Counted from the stretch's first letter, positions 8,160-17,284 are shown. The stretch: DNA of 35,452 nt from JACQFZ01 sp045810625 (GCA_045810625.1 JBJMVQ010000060.1:1-35452), one strand, 5' to 3'. Notes: generated from the letters alone by a model not told the origin. Numbers and translations are program-made.

Positions 8160-8186
8160 GAACTTTATCGGCAAGCGGCGGTCAGT
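8160..8186 (+). promoter_or_regulatory. Candidate sigma-E autoregulatory promoter
   Basis: CCGAACTTT (GAACTT at 8160-8165) followed after about 16 nt by TCAGT (8182-8186) resembles the GGAACTT / TCnnA pattern recognised by sigma-E. It lies about 45 nt before rpoE, on the correct strand. Autoregulation is the known behaviour of rpoE operons; the -10 match is imperfect. Confidence 0.5.
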
Positions 8187-8231
8187 TAATGGCAGCCGCC
8201 TGGTCGTTTCCGCATCGGCTGAAAGCAGCGG

Positions 8232-8810
8232 ATGTCGGAACGTAGCATCGACCAGAAGCTTGTTGCCCGGGTCCAGCGGGGCGACAAAGCGGCGTTCGAT
8301 CTGCTGGTACGTAAATACCAGCACAAGGTGGCGAAGCTCGTCGCGCGCTACGTGCGCGATCGTGGCGAGATCGAAGATGTCACGCAAGAGGCGTTCATCA
8401 AAGCCTACCGTGCGATCGGCGGGTTTCGCGGCGAAAGTGCATTCTATACTTGGCTGTATCGTATCGCGGTGAACACCGCAAAGAATTATCTCGACTCGCA
8501 AGGACGCCGGCCACCGAGCAACGATATGGAGGTGGAAGGAGCGGAGCTGATTGAAAGCGGCGAAAGCCTGCGCGATCAAGCGACGCCGGAGCGGTCGCTT
8601 CTCACCGATGAAATCGCCGCTACGGTCAAACGGGCGATCGAGGCGCTTCCGGAAGACCTCCGTACCGCCATCACGCTGCGGGAAATCGAGGGTTTGAGTT
8701 ATGAAGAGATCGCGCAAGTGATGGATTGTCCGATCGGCACCGTGCGTTCGCGCATTTTTCGCGCCCGCGAAGCGATCGACAGCCAGCTGCGTCCATTGCT
8801 GGAACGGTAA
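8232..8810 (+). CDS. rpoE: RNA polymerase sigma-E factor (RpoE/AlgU)
   Basis: A 192-residue ECF sigma factor for envelope stress. Region 2 includes LVRKYQHKVAKLVARYV, then DVTQEAFIKAYRAI and FYTWLYRIAVNTAKNYL. Region 4 includes LPEDLRTAITLREIEGLSYEEIAQVM and GTVRSRIFRAREAI. Length and sequence are typical of E. coli RpoE and Pseudomonas AlgU. It heads the rpoE-rseA-rseB-mucD operon, with rseA starting 35 nt later. The anti-sigma factor RseA is expected to hold it at the membrane until proteolysis. Confidence 0.97.
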   Translation: MSERSIDQKLVARVQRGDKAAFDLLVRKYQHKVAKLVARYVRDRGEIEDVTQEAFIKAYRAIGGFRGESAFYTWLYRIAVNTAKNYLDSQGRRPPSNDMEVEGAELIESGESLRDQATPERSLLTDEIAATVKRAIEALPEDLRTAITLREIEGLSYEEIAQVMDCPIGTVRSRIFRAREAIDSQLRPLLER

Positions 8811-8845
8811 GGAACGATACCTCAACGAACATTTCTAACTCCGGT

Positions 8846-9397
8846 ATGACGATGAAGGAAAAAATCTCGGCCCTGATCGACGCGGAGCTCGATGACCTCG
8901 ACGAGCGGCGCACGCTGAACGCGCTCACGCACGACGCCGATCTGCGCGCCACGTGGGAGCGTTATCATTTGATCCGCACCGTGATGGCGCGAGAGCTCGG
9001 CGTTCTCGCCACGCCAGGCTTGCCGGATCGCGTGATGGCGCGGCTGGATGGCGACGCCGGACGCAGGCGTGCGCAATTGCGATTTTGGCCCTTGGCGGGC
9101 GGCTTTGCTGTCGCGGCGTCGGTGGCGGCGATTGCGATCCTTGCGCTACAAACCCTGCAACAGCCGCTGAATGTGGCGAGCAGCGCGCCGGTTACTGTGG
9201 CATCGAACGGCGCCGCGATGCCGATAGCGGCGACGCCGGCGGCGGCCCCGTCGGTCCCGAAAGACGCGGCCGCGGCGAAAGACATCGAAGAGCCGCTCTA
9301 TCCTTATCTGGTTGGACACAACGAGTTCATGCCGACCGCCGGCATGGGCGGCATGCTTCCCTACGTGCGTGTCGTCGCATATCCGCAAGATAAATGA
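8846..9397 (+). CDS. rseA: Anti-sigma-E factor RseA/MucA
   Basis: A single-pass inner-membrane anti-sigma factor of about 183 residues. The cytoplasmic RseA_N domain is at about 3-50 (KEKISALIDAELDDLDERR ... WERYHLIRTVM). One hydrophobic helix follows at about 80-102 (FAVAASVAAIAILAL), then an Ala/Pro-rich periplasmic tail ending in YVRVVAYPQDK, where RseB would bind. Start codons at 8846 and 8852 both fit (MTMKEK); neither has a strong ribosome site. The stop overlaps rseB by four bases. The placement right after rpoE is decisive for the call. Confidence 0.92.
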   Translation: MTMKEKISALIDAELDDLDERRTLNALTHDADLRATWERYHLIRTVMARELGVLATPGLPDRVMARLDGDAGRRRAQLRFWPLAGGFAVAASVAAIAILALQTLQQPLNVASSAPVTVASNGAAMPIAATPAAAPSVPKDAAAAKDIEEPLYPYLVGHNEFMPTAGMGGMLPYVRVVAYPQDK

Positions 9398-10380
9398 GCC
9401 GCCTCCCATCTTTTTTTCCCGCCTCTGTCTTCATCTTCTTCGTTAGTCTTCCCGCGCAGGCGGCTAACGAAGCCCAGGATTGGCTGCTGCGCGTCCATCA
9501 GTCCGCACAGCGACTCAGCTACGAGGGCACGTTCGTCTATCAGCACGGGACGCGGCTCGAAACGATGCGCGTCATTCATCGCGCAAAAAAAGGAGTCGTG
9601 ACCGAGCGGTTGATCTCGCTCACCGGTCCGGCACGCGAGGTCATTCGCACCGACGACGAGGTACGCTGCTATCTGCCCGATCAGAAGTCAGTCGTCGTCG
9701 AGCATCGGCCGCTCGACCACCCCGGCTTCGTCGCGATTATCCCCGAGCGGCTCAACGACCTCTCCGAAAATTACGCGATCGAGCTTGGTCACACCGCGCG
9801 CATCGCCGGCCGTGCGGCGCAACAGCTCGTGCTGCGCGGCCGCGACGATTATCGCTACGGCTACCGGATTTGGGCGGATCGCGAGACCGGATTGCTGTTG
9901 CGTGCCGATGTGGTCGACGAGGCCGGCAAGCGCCTCGAGCAGTTCATGTTTACCCAGATCAGCATCGGCGGTCATATTCCGGATGCGGCGCTCGCGCCAC
10001 AGAGCGGGAGCGGCGATGACATGGTGTGGTATCGCGACAGCGAGATACCGCCCGGCGCGCCGACACGCAGCTGGCGTGCAGCGAACATCCCGAAAGGCTT
10101 CAAGCTCGCGCGCACCGTTGTGCGCCGCCTCCCCAAGAGCGATCGCGTTGTCGAGCAACTCGTTTACAGCGACAGCCTCGCCGCCGTCTCGATCTTCATC
10201 GAACGTATGGACGACCACGTACCGCCGTCGATGATGGAAGGACCGGCCAACATGGGCGCCTTGCACGCGCTCGGCAAGGCCCTGGACGGTCATCATGTCA
10301 CCGTCGTCGGGGACGTTCCGGCCAAGACGATCGCGATGTTTGGCAGTTCGCTCGTTCCCGCCCCAACGCTCGCGCGCTAA
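9394..10380 (+). CDS. rseB: Sigma-E regulatory periplasmic protein RseB/MucB
   Basis: A 328-residue periplasmic protein. A signal peptide (about 1-23, ending PAQA) precedes the MucB/RseB fold: WLLRVHQSAQRLSYEGTFVYQHG at about 30-52, typical of the LolA-like N-terminal domain, and a C-terminal domain with WRAANIPKGFKL and YSDSLAAVSIFIE. Family members bind RseA and shield it from DegS, and sense mislocalised lipopolysaccharide or lipoproteins. It is translationally coupled to rseA through an ATGA overlap. No mucC/rseC follows, unlike in Pseudomonas. Confidence 0.93.
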   Translation: MSRLPSFFPASVFIFFVSLPAQAANEAQDWLLRVHQSAQRLSYEGTFVYQHGTRLETMRVIHRAKKGVVTERLISLTGPAREVIRTDDEVRCYLPDQKSVVVEHRPLDHPGFVAIIPERLNDLSENYAIELGHTARIAGRAAQQLVLRGRDDYRYGYRIWADRETGLLLRADVVDEAGKRLEQFMFTQISIGGHIPDAALAPQSGSGDDMVWYRDSEIPPGAPTRSWRAANIPKGFKLARTVVRRLPKSDRVVEQLVYSDSLAAVSIFIERMDDHVPPSMMEGPANMGALHALGKALDGHHVTVVGDVPAKTIAMFGSSLVPAPTLAR

Positions 10381-10384
10381 CCGA

Positions 10385-11767
10385 ATGAAGCAGGCCCCCG
10401 TCATGACGCGCCTCGTTGTGTGGGTGCTTCTGCTGACACCTGCGTCGTGGTCGCTTGCGGCCACCCGGGAGCTGCCCGACTTTGCCGGGCTCGTTGCCCA
10501 GCACGGCGGTGAAGTGGTGAACATCAGTACCAGCCAGGCGCGCCGCGAGCCGACCGAGTGGAACGACAATTCACCGGACAGCGCGCCGCCCGAGGGCTCG
10601 CGTGCCCCTGACCGGGCCGAGTCCGCGTCGCTCGGCTCCGGATTCATCCTCTCCGCGGACGGCTACCTGCTCACGTGCGCGCACGTAGTCGAAGGCGCTT
10701 CAGAGATCGTGGCGCGCCTGGCGGATCGTCGCGAGTATCGCGCGCGGCTCGTCGGCGCCGACCGGCGCAGCGACATCGCGCTGCTCAAGATCGATGCGGA
10801 TAAGCTTCGCCCCGTGACGATCGGCGATCCGGCGCGTTTGCGCGTGGGCGATTGGGTGCTCGCGATCGGCGCGCCGTTCGGTTTCGAAAGCTCTGCGACG
10901 TCGGGGATCATCTCGGCCAAGGGCCGCAGCCTGCCTAGCGAGAACTACGTGTCGTTCCTGCAAACCGATGTCGCCATCAACCCCGGCAATTCGGGCGGTC
11001 CGCTCTTCAACTTGAAAGGCGAGGTCGTCGGCGTCAATTCGCAGATCTACAGCCGTACCGGCGCATTCATGGGCGTCTCGTTCGCGATTCCGATCGACAT
11101 CGCCGTGCGGGTTGCCGAGCAGTTGCGCAATGCCGGCGCGGTGCACCGTGGCTGGCTCGGCGTCAGCCTGCAGGAAGTGACGCAGCCGCTCGCCGCTGCC
11201 TACGGCCTCGATCGTCCGCGTGGCGCGCTCGTTGCCGACATTCTGCCCTCCGGGCCGGCGGCACGTTCAGATTTGAAGCCGGGCGACATCGTGCTGGAAT
11301 ACGAAGGCCGGGCGATCGCGTTGTCATCGGAACTGCCGCCGCTCGTTGGTCTGACCGCTCCGGGGACCCGCGCCCGCTTTAAAGTCTTTCGACGGGATCG
11401 CGGCGTGACGGAAGTAGCGGTCCAGGTGGGAGAGCTGCGCGAAGAACCGATGATGACCAAGGTGTCGCAATCCACGCCGCGCGGCGATAGCGCGCATCGC
11501 CTCGGGCTCGTGCTCGGCGATCTTTCCGCAACGCAGCGCAGCCGCTACAACGTGGGTGCCGGCGTGTACGTCGAGGAGGTGCTGGAGGGACCTGGACGCG
11601 AGGCCGGTTTGCGTGCGGGCGACGTGATCGCCGAACTGGACGGCCACCCGGTCACGAGTCCGGCAAGCTTCTACCGGCTAATCGCGCAGACGAAGCCCGG
11701 CCGCCCGCTGCTGGTACGAGTACGCCGTGGGCCCTCCGCGCTCTATCTTGCGCTTGCCGCTCCGTGA
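10385..11767 (+). CDS. mucD: Periplasmic serine protease MucD (DegP/HtrA family)
   Basis: A 460-residue HtrA protease with an N-terminal signal sequence (about 8-26). The catalytic triad is intact: His100 in TCAHVVEGA, Asp130 in RRSDIALLK, Ser203 in NPGNSGGPLF. Two PDZ domains follow, at roughly 250-345 (RGWLGVSLQEV ... GDIVLEYEGR) and 375-455 (REAGLRAGDVIAELDG). The cysteine in TCAHVV replaces the more usual asparagine. The start at 10385 is 4 nt after the rseB stop and yields the signal peptide; an earlier in-frame start lies inside rseB. It degrades misfolded envelope proteins and dampens sigma-E signalling in relatives. Confidence 0.93.
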   Translation: MKQAPVMTRLVVWVLLLTPASWSLAATRELPDFAGLVAQHGGEVVNISTSQARREPTEWNDNSPDSAPPEGSRAPDRAESASLGSGFILSADGYLLTCAHVVEGASEIVARLADRREYRARLVGADRRSDIALLKIDADKLRPVTIGDPARLRVGDWVLAIGAPFGFESSATSGIISAKGRSLPSENYVSFLQTDVAINPGNSGGPLFNLKGEVVGVNSQIYSRTGAFMGVSFAIPIDIAVRVAEQLRNAGAVHRGWLGVSLQEVTQPLAAAYGLDRPRGALVADILPSGPAARSDLKPGDIVLEYEGRAIALSSELPPLVGLTAPGTRARFKVFRRDRGVTEVAVQVGELREEPMMTKVSQSTPRGDSAHRLGLVLGDLSATQRSRYNVGAGVYVEEVLEGPGREAGLRAGDVIAELDGHPVTSPASFYRLIAQTKPGRPLLVRVRRGPSALYLALAAP

Positions 11768-11855
11768 CGCCGCCCGCGGTTCATGCGGCGGTCGAAATCG
11801 GTTATCCTACGCGCGGGGAGCGGGTGCCGCATCCGGCGCCGGCGAATCGCGCGTA

Positions 11856-11878
11856 GGCGCCATAGCGGCGCCTTTTTT
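11856..11878 (+). terminator. Intrinsic terminator just upstream of lepA
   Basis: Stem GGCGCC (11856-11861) with GGCGCC (11867-11872), loop ATAGC, followed by six T. It ends the rpoE-mucD operon but lies only 18 nt before the lepA start, so it would fall inside any lepA leader. A competing 10-bp stem (11806-11815 with 11848-11857) overlaps its left arm by two bases, so attenuation of lepA is possible. Confidence 0.7.
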
Positions 11879-11896
11879 CGTGCCCCGCGTCGCAGG

Positions 11897-13714
11897 ATGT
11901 CCATGAACGGCTGGCCGCAAGAGCTCATTCGAAATTTCTCCATCATCGCGCACATCGATCACGGCAAGTCCACGCTCGCCGATCGTTTTATCCAGGTCTG
12001 CGGCGGCCTCGAGGCGCGCGAGATGCAGGAGCAGGTGCTCGACTCCATGGACCTCGAGCGCGAGCGCGGAATCACGATCAAAGCGCAAAGCGTGGCGTTG
12101 AGCTACACGGCGCGCGACGGCAAGACCTACCGTCTCAATATGATCGATACGCCCGGGCACGTCGACTTCTCTTACGAGGTGTCGCGCTCGTTGACCGCCT
12201 GTGAAGGCGCGCTGCTCGTGGTCGACGCGTCCCAGGGTGTGCAAGCGCAAACCGTGGCCAACTGTTACACCGCCGCCGAACTCGATCTCGAAATCATTTC
12301 CGTGCTGAACAAGATCGATCTGCCCGCGGCCGATCCGGAACGCGCGATCAAGGAGATCGAGGACATCATCGGAATCGACGCGTCCGATGCGATTCGCGCG
12401 AGCGCGAAGACGGGCGTCGGCATCACGGACATTCTCGAAGCGATTGTTGCGCGTATCCCGTCGCCGGAAGGCGAGCCCGACGCGCCGCTGCAGGCGCTGA
12501 TCATCGATTCTTGGTTCGACAACTATCTCGGGACGGTCTCGCTCGTGCGCGTCATGCAGGGCCGGCTCGCACCGCGCGACAAGATTCGCCTCATGGCGAC
12601 CGGGCGCGAGTATCAAGTCGAGCAGATCGGTGTCTTCACGCCGAAGCGCAAGGCTGTCGAGATGCTGAGCGCGGGCGAAGTAGGTTATGTCATCGCGGGC
12701 GTCAAAGACGTGCGCAGCGCCCGGGTGGGCGACACCATCACGCTGGCACATCGGCCGGCGACGGCGGCGCTGCCGGGTTTCAAAGAGATCAAGCCGCGCG
12801 TTTTCGCCGGCCTCTATCCGGTCGAGGCATCCGATTACGACGCGTTTCGCGACGCGCTCGCAAAGCTGTCGCTCAACGATGCGTCGCTGCAGTACGAGCC
12901 GGAGACCTCGCAAGCACTCGGTTTCGGATTTCGCTGCGGGTTCCTCGGTATGCTGCATATGGAGATCATCCAGGAGCGGCTGGAACGCGAGTACGCGTTG
13001 AACCTCATCACCACCGCGCCGACTGTGGTGTACGAAGTACAGACGACCAAGGGCGAGGTCGCGCGCGTCGAGAATCCGGCCAAGCTGCCGGAGCCGCCGC
13101 AGATCGCGGAAATCCGCGAGCCGATTATTCGCGCAACGATTCTCGTGCCGCAGGAGTACGTCGGCGGTGTGATTGGTCTTTGCATCGAGAAGCGCGGCGT
13201 GCAAAAAGACATGTTGTACCACGGCCGCCAGGCCATGCTCACTTATGAGCTTCCGCTCAACGAAGTCGTGCTCGATTTCTTCGATCGGTTGAAGTCTGTC
13301 AGCCGCGGTTACGCGTCGCTCGACTACGACTTTTTGGAATTCCGGCCCTCCGATGTCTGCAAGCTTGACGTGCTCATCAACGGCGATAAAGTGGATGCGC
13401 TGTCCGTCATCGTGCATCGCCAGCAGACCGAGTACCGCGGGCGCGAACTGGTAAAGAAACTGCGGGAGCTGATCCCACGCCAGATGTTCGACATCGCGAT
13501 TCAGGCGGCCATCGGCTCGAAGATCATCGCGCGCGAAACGGTGAAAGCGCTACGCAAGAACGTGACCGCGAAGTGCTATGGCGGCGACATCACCCGCAAG
13601 CGCAAGCTTCTCGAAAAACAGAAAGAGGGAAAGAAGCGCATGAAACAGCTCGGTTCCGTGGAAATTCCGCAGGAGGCGTTTCTCGCCGTGCTGCGGGTGG
13701 ATAACGCGAAGTGA
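11897..13714 (+). CDS. lepA: Elongation factor 4 (LepA)
   Basis: A ribosome-bound GTPase of about 605 residues that back-translocates or remodels stalled elongation complexes. G1 is AHIDHGKST (about 18-26), G3 DTPGHVDF, and G4 NKIDLP. The EF-G-like domains and the LepA-specific C-terminus are complete (YGGDITRKRKLLEKQKEGKKRMK motif near the end). The start at 11897 (MSMNGW) follows AGG; 11903 is equally possible. A longer frame from 11783 would translate through the terminator and is rejected. The lepA-lepB pair is a conserved operon. Confidence 0.96.
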   Translation: MSMNGWPQELIRNFSIIAHIDHGKSTLADRFIQVCGGLEAREMQEQVLDSMDLERERGITIKAQSVALSYTARDGKTYRLNMIDTPGHVDFSYEVSRSLTACEGALLVVDASQGVQAQTVANCYTAAELDLEIISVLNKIDLPAADPERAIKEIEDIIGIDASDAIRASAKTGVGITDILEAIVARIPSPEGEPDAPLQALIIDSWFDNYLGTVSLVRVMQGRLAPRDKIRLMATGREYQVEQIGVFTPKRKAVEMLSAGEVGYVIAGVKDVRSARVGDTITLAHRPATAALPGFKEIKPRVFAGLYPVEASDYDAFRDALAKLSLNDASLQYEPETSQALGFGFRCGFLGMLHMEIIQERLEREYALNLITTAPTVVYEVQTTKGEVARVENPAKLPEPPQIAEIREPIIRATILVPQEYVGGVIGLCIEKRGVQKDMLYHGRQAMLTYELPLNEVVLDFFDRLKSVSRGYASLDYDFLEFRPSDVCKLDVLINGDKVDALSVIVHRQQTEYRGRELVKKLRELIPRQMFDIAIQAAIGSKIIARETVKALRKNVTAKCYGGDITRKRKLLEKQKEGKKRMKQLGSVEIPQEAFLAVLRVDNAK

Positions 13715-14556
13715 ATATGGATTTCTCGCTCATTCTGTTCTTGCTCGTTTGCGCGACGGGCGCCATCTGGGCGCTCGATCGCTGGGCTTGGTCGGGCGCG
13801 CGCTCGCGCGGTCAGACGGGACGCGACGGGGCGACCGCGGACGGCGGCGCATCCGCCGGCGAACCGGCGAAAGAACCGCTGATCGTCGAATACGCGCGGG
13901 CGTTTTTCCCCGTCATCCTGATCGTGTTCGTGTTGCGCTCGTTCATCGTCGAGCCGTTCCGGATTCCTTCGGGCTCGATGCTGCCGAGCCTGCACATCGG
14001 CGACTTCATTCTTGTCAGCAAATTTTCGTACGGAATACGGCTGCCGGTAGTCAACAAGAAGGTTATCAATACCGACGAACCCAAGCGCGGCGACGTCGTG
14101 GTGTTTCGCTTTCCGCGCGACGAGTCGATCAACTACATCAAGCGCGTGATTGGTTTACCGGGCGATCACATCGTTTACGAGGGCAAGCGACTCTACGTGA
14201 ACGGCGAGCTCATCAGCGAAACGGCCGCGCCGTTATCGAACGCGCCTGGCGACGGCGAAACCGCCTATGACGCGACCCGCTATACCGAGCGTCTGGGCGG
14301 CGTGGAGCACGACATCTGGCTGTCCCGGCGTTCGGATTACGGGACGACATACGATAAGGTCGTGCCGCCGGGCCACTATTTCGTGATGGGCGACAACCGC
14401 GATCATAGCAACGACAGTCGGTACTGGGGTTTCGTGCCGGAGGAAAACCTCGTCGGTAAAGCGTTCCTGATCTGGTTTTCGTGGGATGGTCGCGACGACC
14501 GGCCGTGGTTCTGGCAGCGCATCGCGTTCGACCGCATCGGCAATATTATTCGCTAA
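13711..14556 (+). CDS. lepB: Signal peptidase I
   Basis: An inner-membrane protease of about 281 residues that removes Sec and Tat signal peptides. Two N-terminal membrane helices (about 6-26 and 65-83) flank a short cytoplasmic linker. The catalytic serine is Ser89 in IPSGSMLPSL and the general-base lysine is Lys144 in YIKRVIGLPGD. The signature VMGDNRDHSNDSRYWG is present near 225. A GTG at 13711 overlaps the lepA stop (GTGA); an ATG at 13717 is an alternative that barely changes the protein. Confidence 0.95.
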   Translation: MNMDFSLILFLLVCATGAIWALDRWAWSGARSRGQTGRDGATADGGASAGEPAKEPLIVEYARAFFPVILIVFVLRSFIVEPFRIPSGSMLPSLHIGDFILVSKFSYGIRLPVVNKKVINTDEPKRGDVVVFRFPRDESINYIKRVIGLPGDHIVYEGKRLYVNGELISETAAPLSNAPGDGETAYDATRYTERLGGVEHDIWLSRRSDYGTTYDKVVPPGHYFVMGDNRDHSNDSRYWGFVPEENLVGKAFLIWFSWDGRDDRPWFWQRIAFDRIGNIIR

Positions 14557-14591
14557 ACTCAAAGCATCCGGTTGCTCACGAGGAGGCATCC

Positions 14592-14969
14592 ATGGTTGCG
14601 AGAGGTCAGCGTGGTATGACGATGTGGGGCGCAATGTTCGTGATCGGCACGATCGTCTTCTTCTTGTTTCTGGGGTTCAAGCTGTTTCCGGTTTACATGG
14701 AAGATTTCAAAGTGAAGACGGCGATGGACAGCCTGATGCAGGAGCCGAACGCGGGGGCGATGACGCGCGCCGAGATGATCGAGCGTCTCGACAAGCGCTT
14801 CGACATCGATATGGTCGACAACGTGAAGCCGCGTGAAAGCCTGAACGTGCAGCAGCAGGGCCGGACGAAAACAGTACGCCTGGCTTACGAGGTGCAGGTG
14901 CCGCTCGCCTACAACGTGTCGGCGCTCATCGAATTCGATCATGCCTATAAGCTCGCATCGACCCAATAA
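14592..14969 (+). CDS. DUF4845 family membrane protein
   Basis: A 125-residue protein with a single membrane helix (about 12-34, including FVIGTIVFFLFLGF) followed by a soluble domain with FDIDMVDNVKPRESLNVQ and LAYEVQVPLAYNVS. This is the pattern of DUF4845 proteins found between lepB and rnc in many beta- and gammaproteobacteria; the function is unknown. A perfect AGGAGG (14581-14586) fixes the ATG at 14592. Its 3' end overlaps rnc by 29 nt, implying translational coupling. Confidence 0.87.
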   Translation: MVARGQRGMTMWGAMFVIGTIVFFLFLGFKLFPVYMEDFKVKTAMDSLMQEPNAGAMTRAEMIERLDKRFDIDMVDNVKPRESLNVQQQGRTKTVRLAYEVQVPLAYNVSALIEFDHAYKLASTQ

Positions 14970-15639
14970 GGCGCAGGCCGAGCTTTGCCGCCGACTAGAC
15001 TATGATTTCACCGATCCGGCGCTTCTCGAACGGGCGCTTACCCACCGCAGCCGCGGCGCGAACCACTACGAGCGCCTCGAATTTCTCGGCGACAGCATTC
15101 TCAACTTCGCCGTTTCCAAAGAACTTTACAGCCGGTTTCCCGATCTCGCCGAAGGCGAACTGACGCGGTTACGCGCGAGCCTGGTCAAACAGGAAACGCT
15201 CGCGCAACTCGCGCGCGAGCTGGCACTCGGCGACGCCCTCGCGCTCGGCGGCGGTGAACTCAAGAGCGGCGGCTTCGATCGCGACTCGATCCTCGCCGAT
15301 GCGCTCGAGGCGATCTTCGGTGCCGTTTATCTCGACAGCAATATCGACACCGCCTGCACGTTCATCCTGCGGCTGCTTGCGCCGAACTTCGTTCGCCTCG
15401 ATCCGCAATCGGTTCCCAAAGACGCCAAGACGCAGTTGCAGGAGCATCTCCAGAAACGCGCGCTTGCGGTGCCGGTTTACCAGGTGCTCGAGACGTCCGG
15501 CGATCCGCATAGTCAGATCTTCGTCGTCGAATGCCAGATACCGGCGCTGTCGCTCTTTACGCGCGGCGAAGGCAGCTCGCGTCGCGCCGCCGAGCAGCAA
15601 GCGGCGCGCGAAGCACTGAACCGACTCGAACGGCGGTGA
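14941..15639 (+). CDS. rnc: Ribonuclease III
   Basis: A 232-residue double-strand-specific endoribonuclease for rRNA and mRNA processing. The catalytic signature ERLEFLGDSIL is at about 44-54, and the second acidic cluster is in DRDSILADALEAIFGAVYLD near 115-135. The C-terminal double-stranded RNA-binding domain starts about residue 160 (DAKTQLQEHLQKR) and ends RRAAEQQAAREAL. The ATG at 14941 lies inside the DUF4845 gene; the resulting length is close to the E. coli protein (226 aa). The stop overlaps era (GTGA). Confidence 0.96.
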   Translation: MPISSHRPNKAQAELCRRLDYDFTDPALLERALTHRSRGANHYERLEFLGDSILNFAVSKELYSRFPDLAEGELTRLRASLVKQETLAQLARELALGDALALGGGELKSGGFDRDSILADALEAIFGAVYLDSNIDTACTFILRLLAPNFVRLDPQSVPKDAKTQLQEHLQKRALAVPVYQVLETSGDPHSQIFVVECQIPALSLFTRGEGSSRRAAEQQAAREALNRLERR

Positions 15640-16535
15640 GTGCGTATCGCAGCGGAATGGTGACCCTGATCGGTCGCCCGAACGTGGGCAAATCCACGTT
15701 GTTGAACCGATTGGTCGGCGAGTCGGTGAGCATCGTCTCGCGTCGCCCGCAAACCACGCGGCATCGGATTCTCGGCATCAAGACCACCGACGCCGCGCAA
15801 GTCATCTACGTCGATACACCGGGCCTGCATGCGCCGGAGGGTCGTCAGCTCAACCGATATCTCGCGCGCTTGGCGGCGGGGAGCGTCGTCGGCGTCGATG
15901 CGGTCGTGCTCATGATCAGCGCGGAAGGTTGGCGCCCCGAGGACGAGGCAGGTCTCGACGTCGTCCGTACGCTCACGGTGCCGGTGATTCTCGCCATCAA
16001 CAAAGTGGATCGCGTGAAGGATCGCAAGGAGGTACTGCCGCTGATCGAGAAATCCGCGCAGCAGATGCAGTTTGCCGAGATCATCCCGTTGTCGGCTCGT
16101 TCGGGCGATAATGTCCCGGCGCTGGAGCGCGCGCTGATTCGCTATCTGCCCGAACAGGCGGCGATCTATCCGCCGGAGCAACATACCGACAAGAGCGCGC
16201 GTTTCCTCGCCGCGGAGACCGTGCGGGAGCAGCTGTATTCGCTCTACGGACAAGAGGTTCCGTACGCGACCGCGGTCGAAGTGAATCGCTTCAAGCGCAC
16301 GAAGGCGCGGCTCGACATCGAGGCGACGCTGTGGGTCGAAAAGGAAGGCCAAAAGGCGATTCTGATCGGCAAGGGCGGTGAACGGATGAAACAGGTCGGC
16401 ATGCGCGCACGCCAGGCGCTCGAGAAGCGTCATGGCGTCAAAGTAAATCTGCAATTGTGGGTGAAGGTGCGCGAAGGCTGGTCGGACGATGCACGGGCCT
16501 TGCAGCGTTTCGGTTATCACGAGGACGGGATTTAG
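15636..16535 (+). CDS. era: GTPase Era (16S rRNA/30S maturation)
   Basis: A 299-residue GTPase. G1 is GRPNVGKSTLLN, the switch/G2 region is RRPQTTRHRILG, G3 is DTPGLH and G4 is NKVD. The C-terminal KH domain includes ILIGKGGERMKQVG. It binds 16S rRNA near the 3' end and couples 30S assembly to growth. The GTG at 15636 gives a four-base overlap with rnc and a length matching E. coli Era (301 aa); an ATG at 15657 is a shorter alternative. The frame continuing upstream inside rnc is not used. Confidence 0.95.
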   Translation: MSAYRSGMVTLIGRPNVGKSTLLNRLVGESVSIVSRRPQTTRHRILGIKTTDAAQVIYVDTPGLHAPEGRQLNRYLARLAAGSVVGVDAVVLMISAEGWRPEDEAGLDVVRTLTVPVILAINKVDRVKDRKEVLPLIEKSAQQMQFAEIIPLSARSGDNVPALERALIRYLPEQAAIYPPEQHTDKSARFLAAETVREQLYSLYGQEVPYATAVEVNRFKRTKARLDIEATLWVEKEGQKAILIGKGGERMKQVGMRARQALEKRHGVKVNLQLWVKVREGWSDDARALQRFGYHEDGI

Positions 16536-17284
16536 TGCGCGAGCAGCAGCAAAGCGCGTTCGTTCTGCATCAGCGCAACTACAGCGAAACGAGCCTGCTG
16601 CTCGAGGCGTACACGCGCCGCCACGGGCGCCTCGGTCTTATTGCGAAAGGGGCGCGCCGCCCGACGGCGAAGATCCGCGGAGTGCTGAAGCCGTTTCAGG
16701 AACTATTGATCGGTTGGAGCGGACGCGGCGATCTCATGGTGCTCACCGGTGTCGAGCCGGAAGGCCCTGGAGTCGAGTTGGCGGGCACCGCGCTCTACTG
16801 CGGATTTTATTTGAACGAGCTCCTGATGCGGCTGCTGCAACGGCACGATCCGCATGAAGCGTTGTACGACCATTACCGCTCGGCGCTATCCGGCTTGCGC
16901 GACGCGTCATCGACGGAAGCCGTGTTGCGCATTTTCGAGAAACATCTGCTGAGCGAGCTCGGCTACGGGTTGACGCTCGAGCGCGAAGCGGAAAGCGGCG
17001 TCTCGATCGCGCCCGATGCCGTCTACGATTACGTTCCCGAGCGCGGCCCGGTGCGCGTGCGCCACCCGGAGCTCGCGATGCGATTGCAGGGTGTGCGGCT
17101 GCGCGGGGCGAGCCTGCTCGCGCTCGCGGCCGAGCGGCTTGATGACTCGACGACGCTGCGCGAAGTGAAGCTGCTCATGCGCGCGGCGCTCGCGCCGCAC
17201 CTCGGCGACAAGCCGTTGCATAGCCGCCGCCTGTTTCAGGAGCGCGCGCCGGCTGCGCCGCGGATCGGACCCGAGAGCGTGTGA
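16535..17284 (+). CDS. recO: DNA repair protein RecO
   Basis: A 249-residue recombination mediator that loads RecA on SSB-coated DNA in the RecFOR pathway. The N-terminal OB domain shows FVLHQRNYSETSLLLEAYTRRHGRLGLIAKGARR, typical of RecO. The central helical domain has YLNELL-like LNELLMRLLQRHDPHEALYDHY and the later HLLSELGYGLTLE. The GTG at 16535 shares one base with the era stop. Its stop overlaps the pdxJ start. The family usually has a zinc-binding cysteine cluster in some lineages; it is absent here as in other proteobacteria. Confidence 0.92.
   Translation: MREQQQSAFVLHQRNYSETSLLLEAYTRRHGRLGLIAKGARRPTAKIRGVLKPFQELLIGWSGRGDLMVLTGVEPEGPGVELAGTALYCGFYLNELLMRLLQRHDPHEALYDHYRSALSGLRDASSTEAVLRIFEKHLLSELGYGLTLEREAESGVSIAPDAVYDYVPERGPVRVRHPELAMRLQGVRLRGASLLALAAERLDDSTTLREVKLLMRAALAPHLGDKPLHSRRLFQERAPAAPRIGPESV

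Noticed and set aside
11807..13417. 536-codon reverse-strand ORF opposite lepA
   Set aside because: lepA is unmistakable on the forward strand; the reverse frame is a codon-bias shadow.
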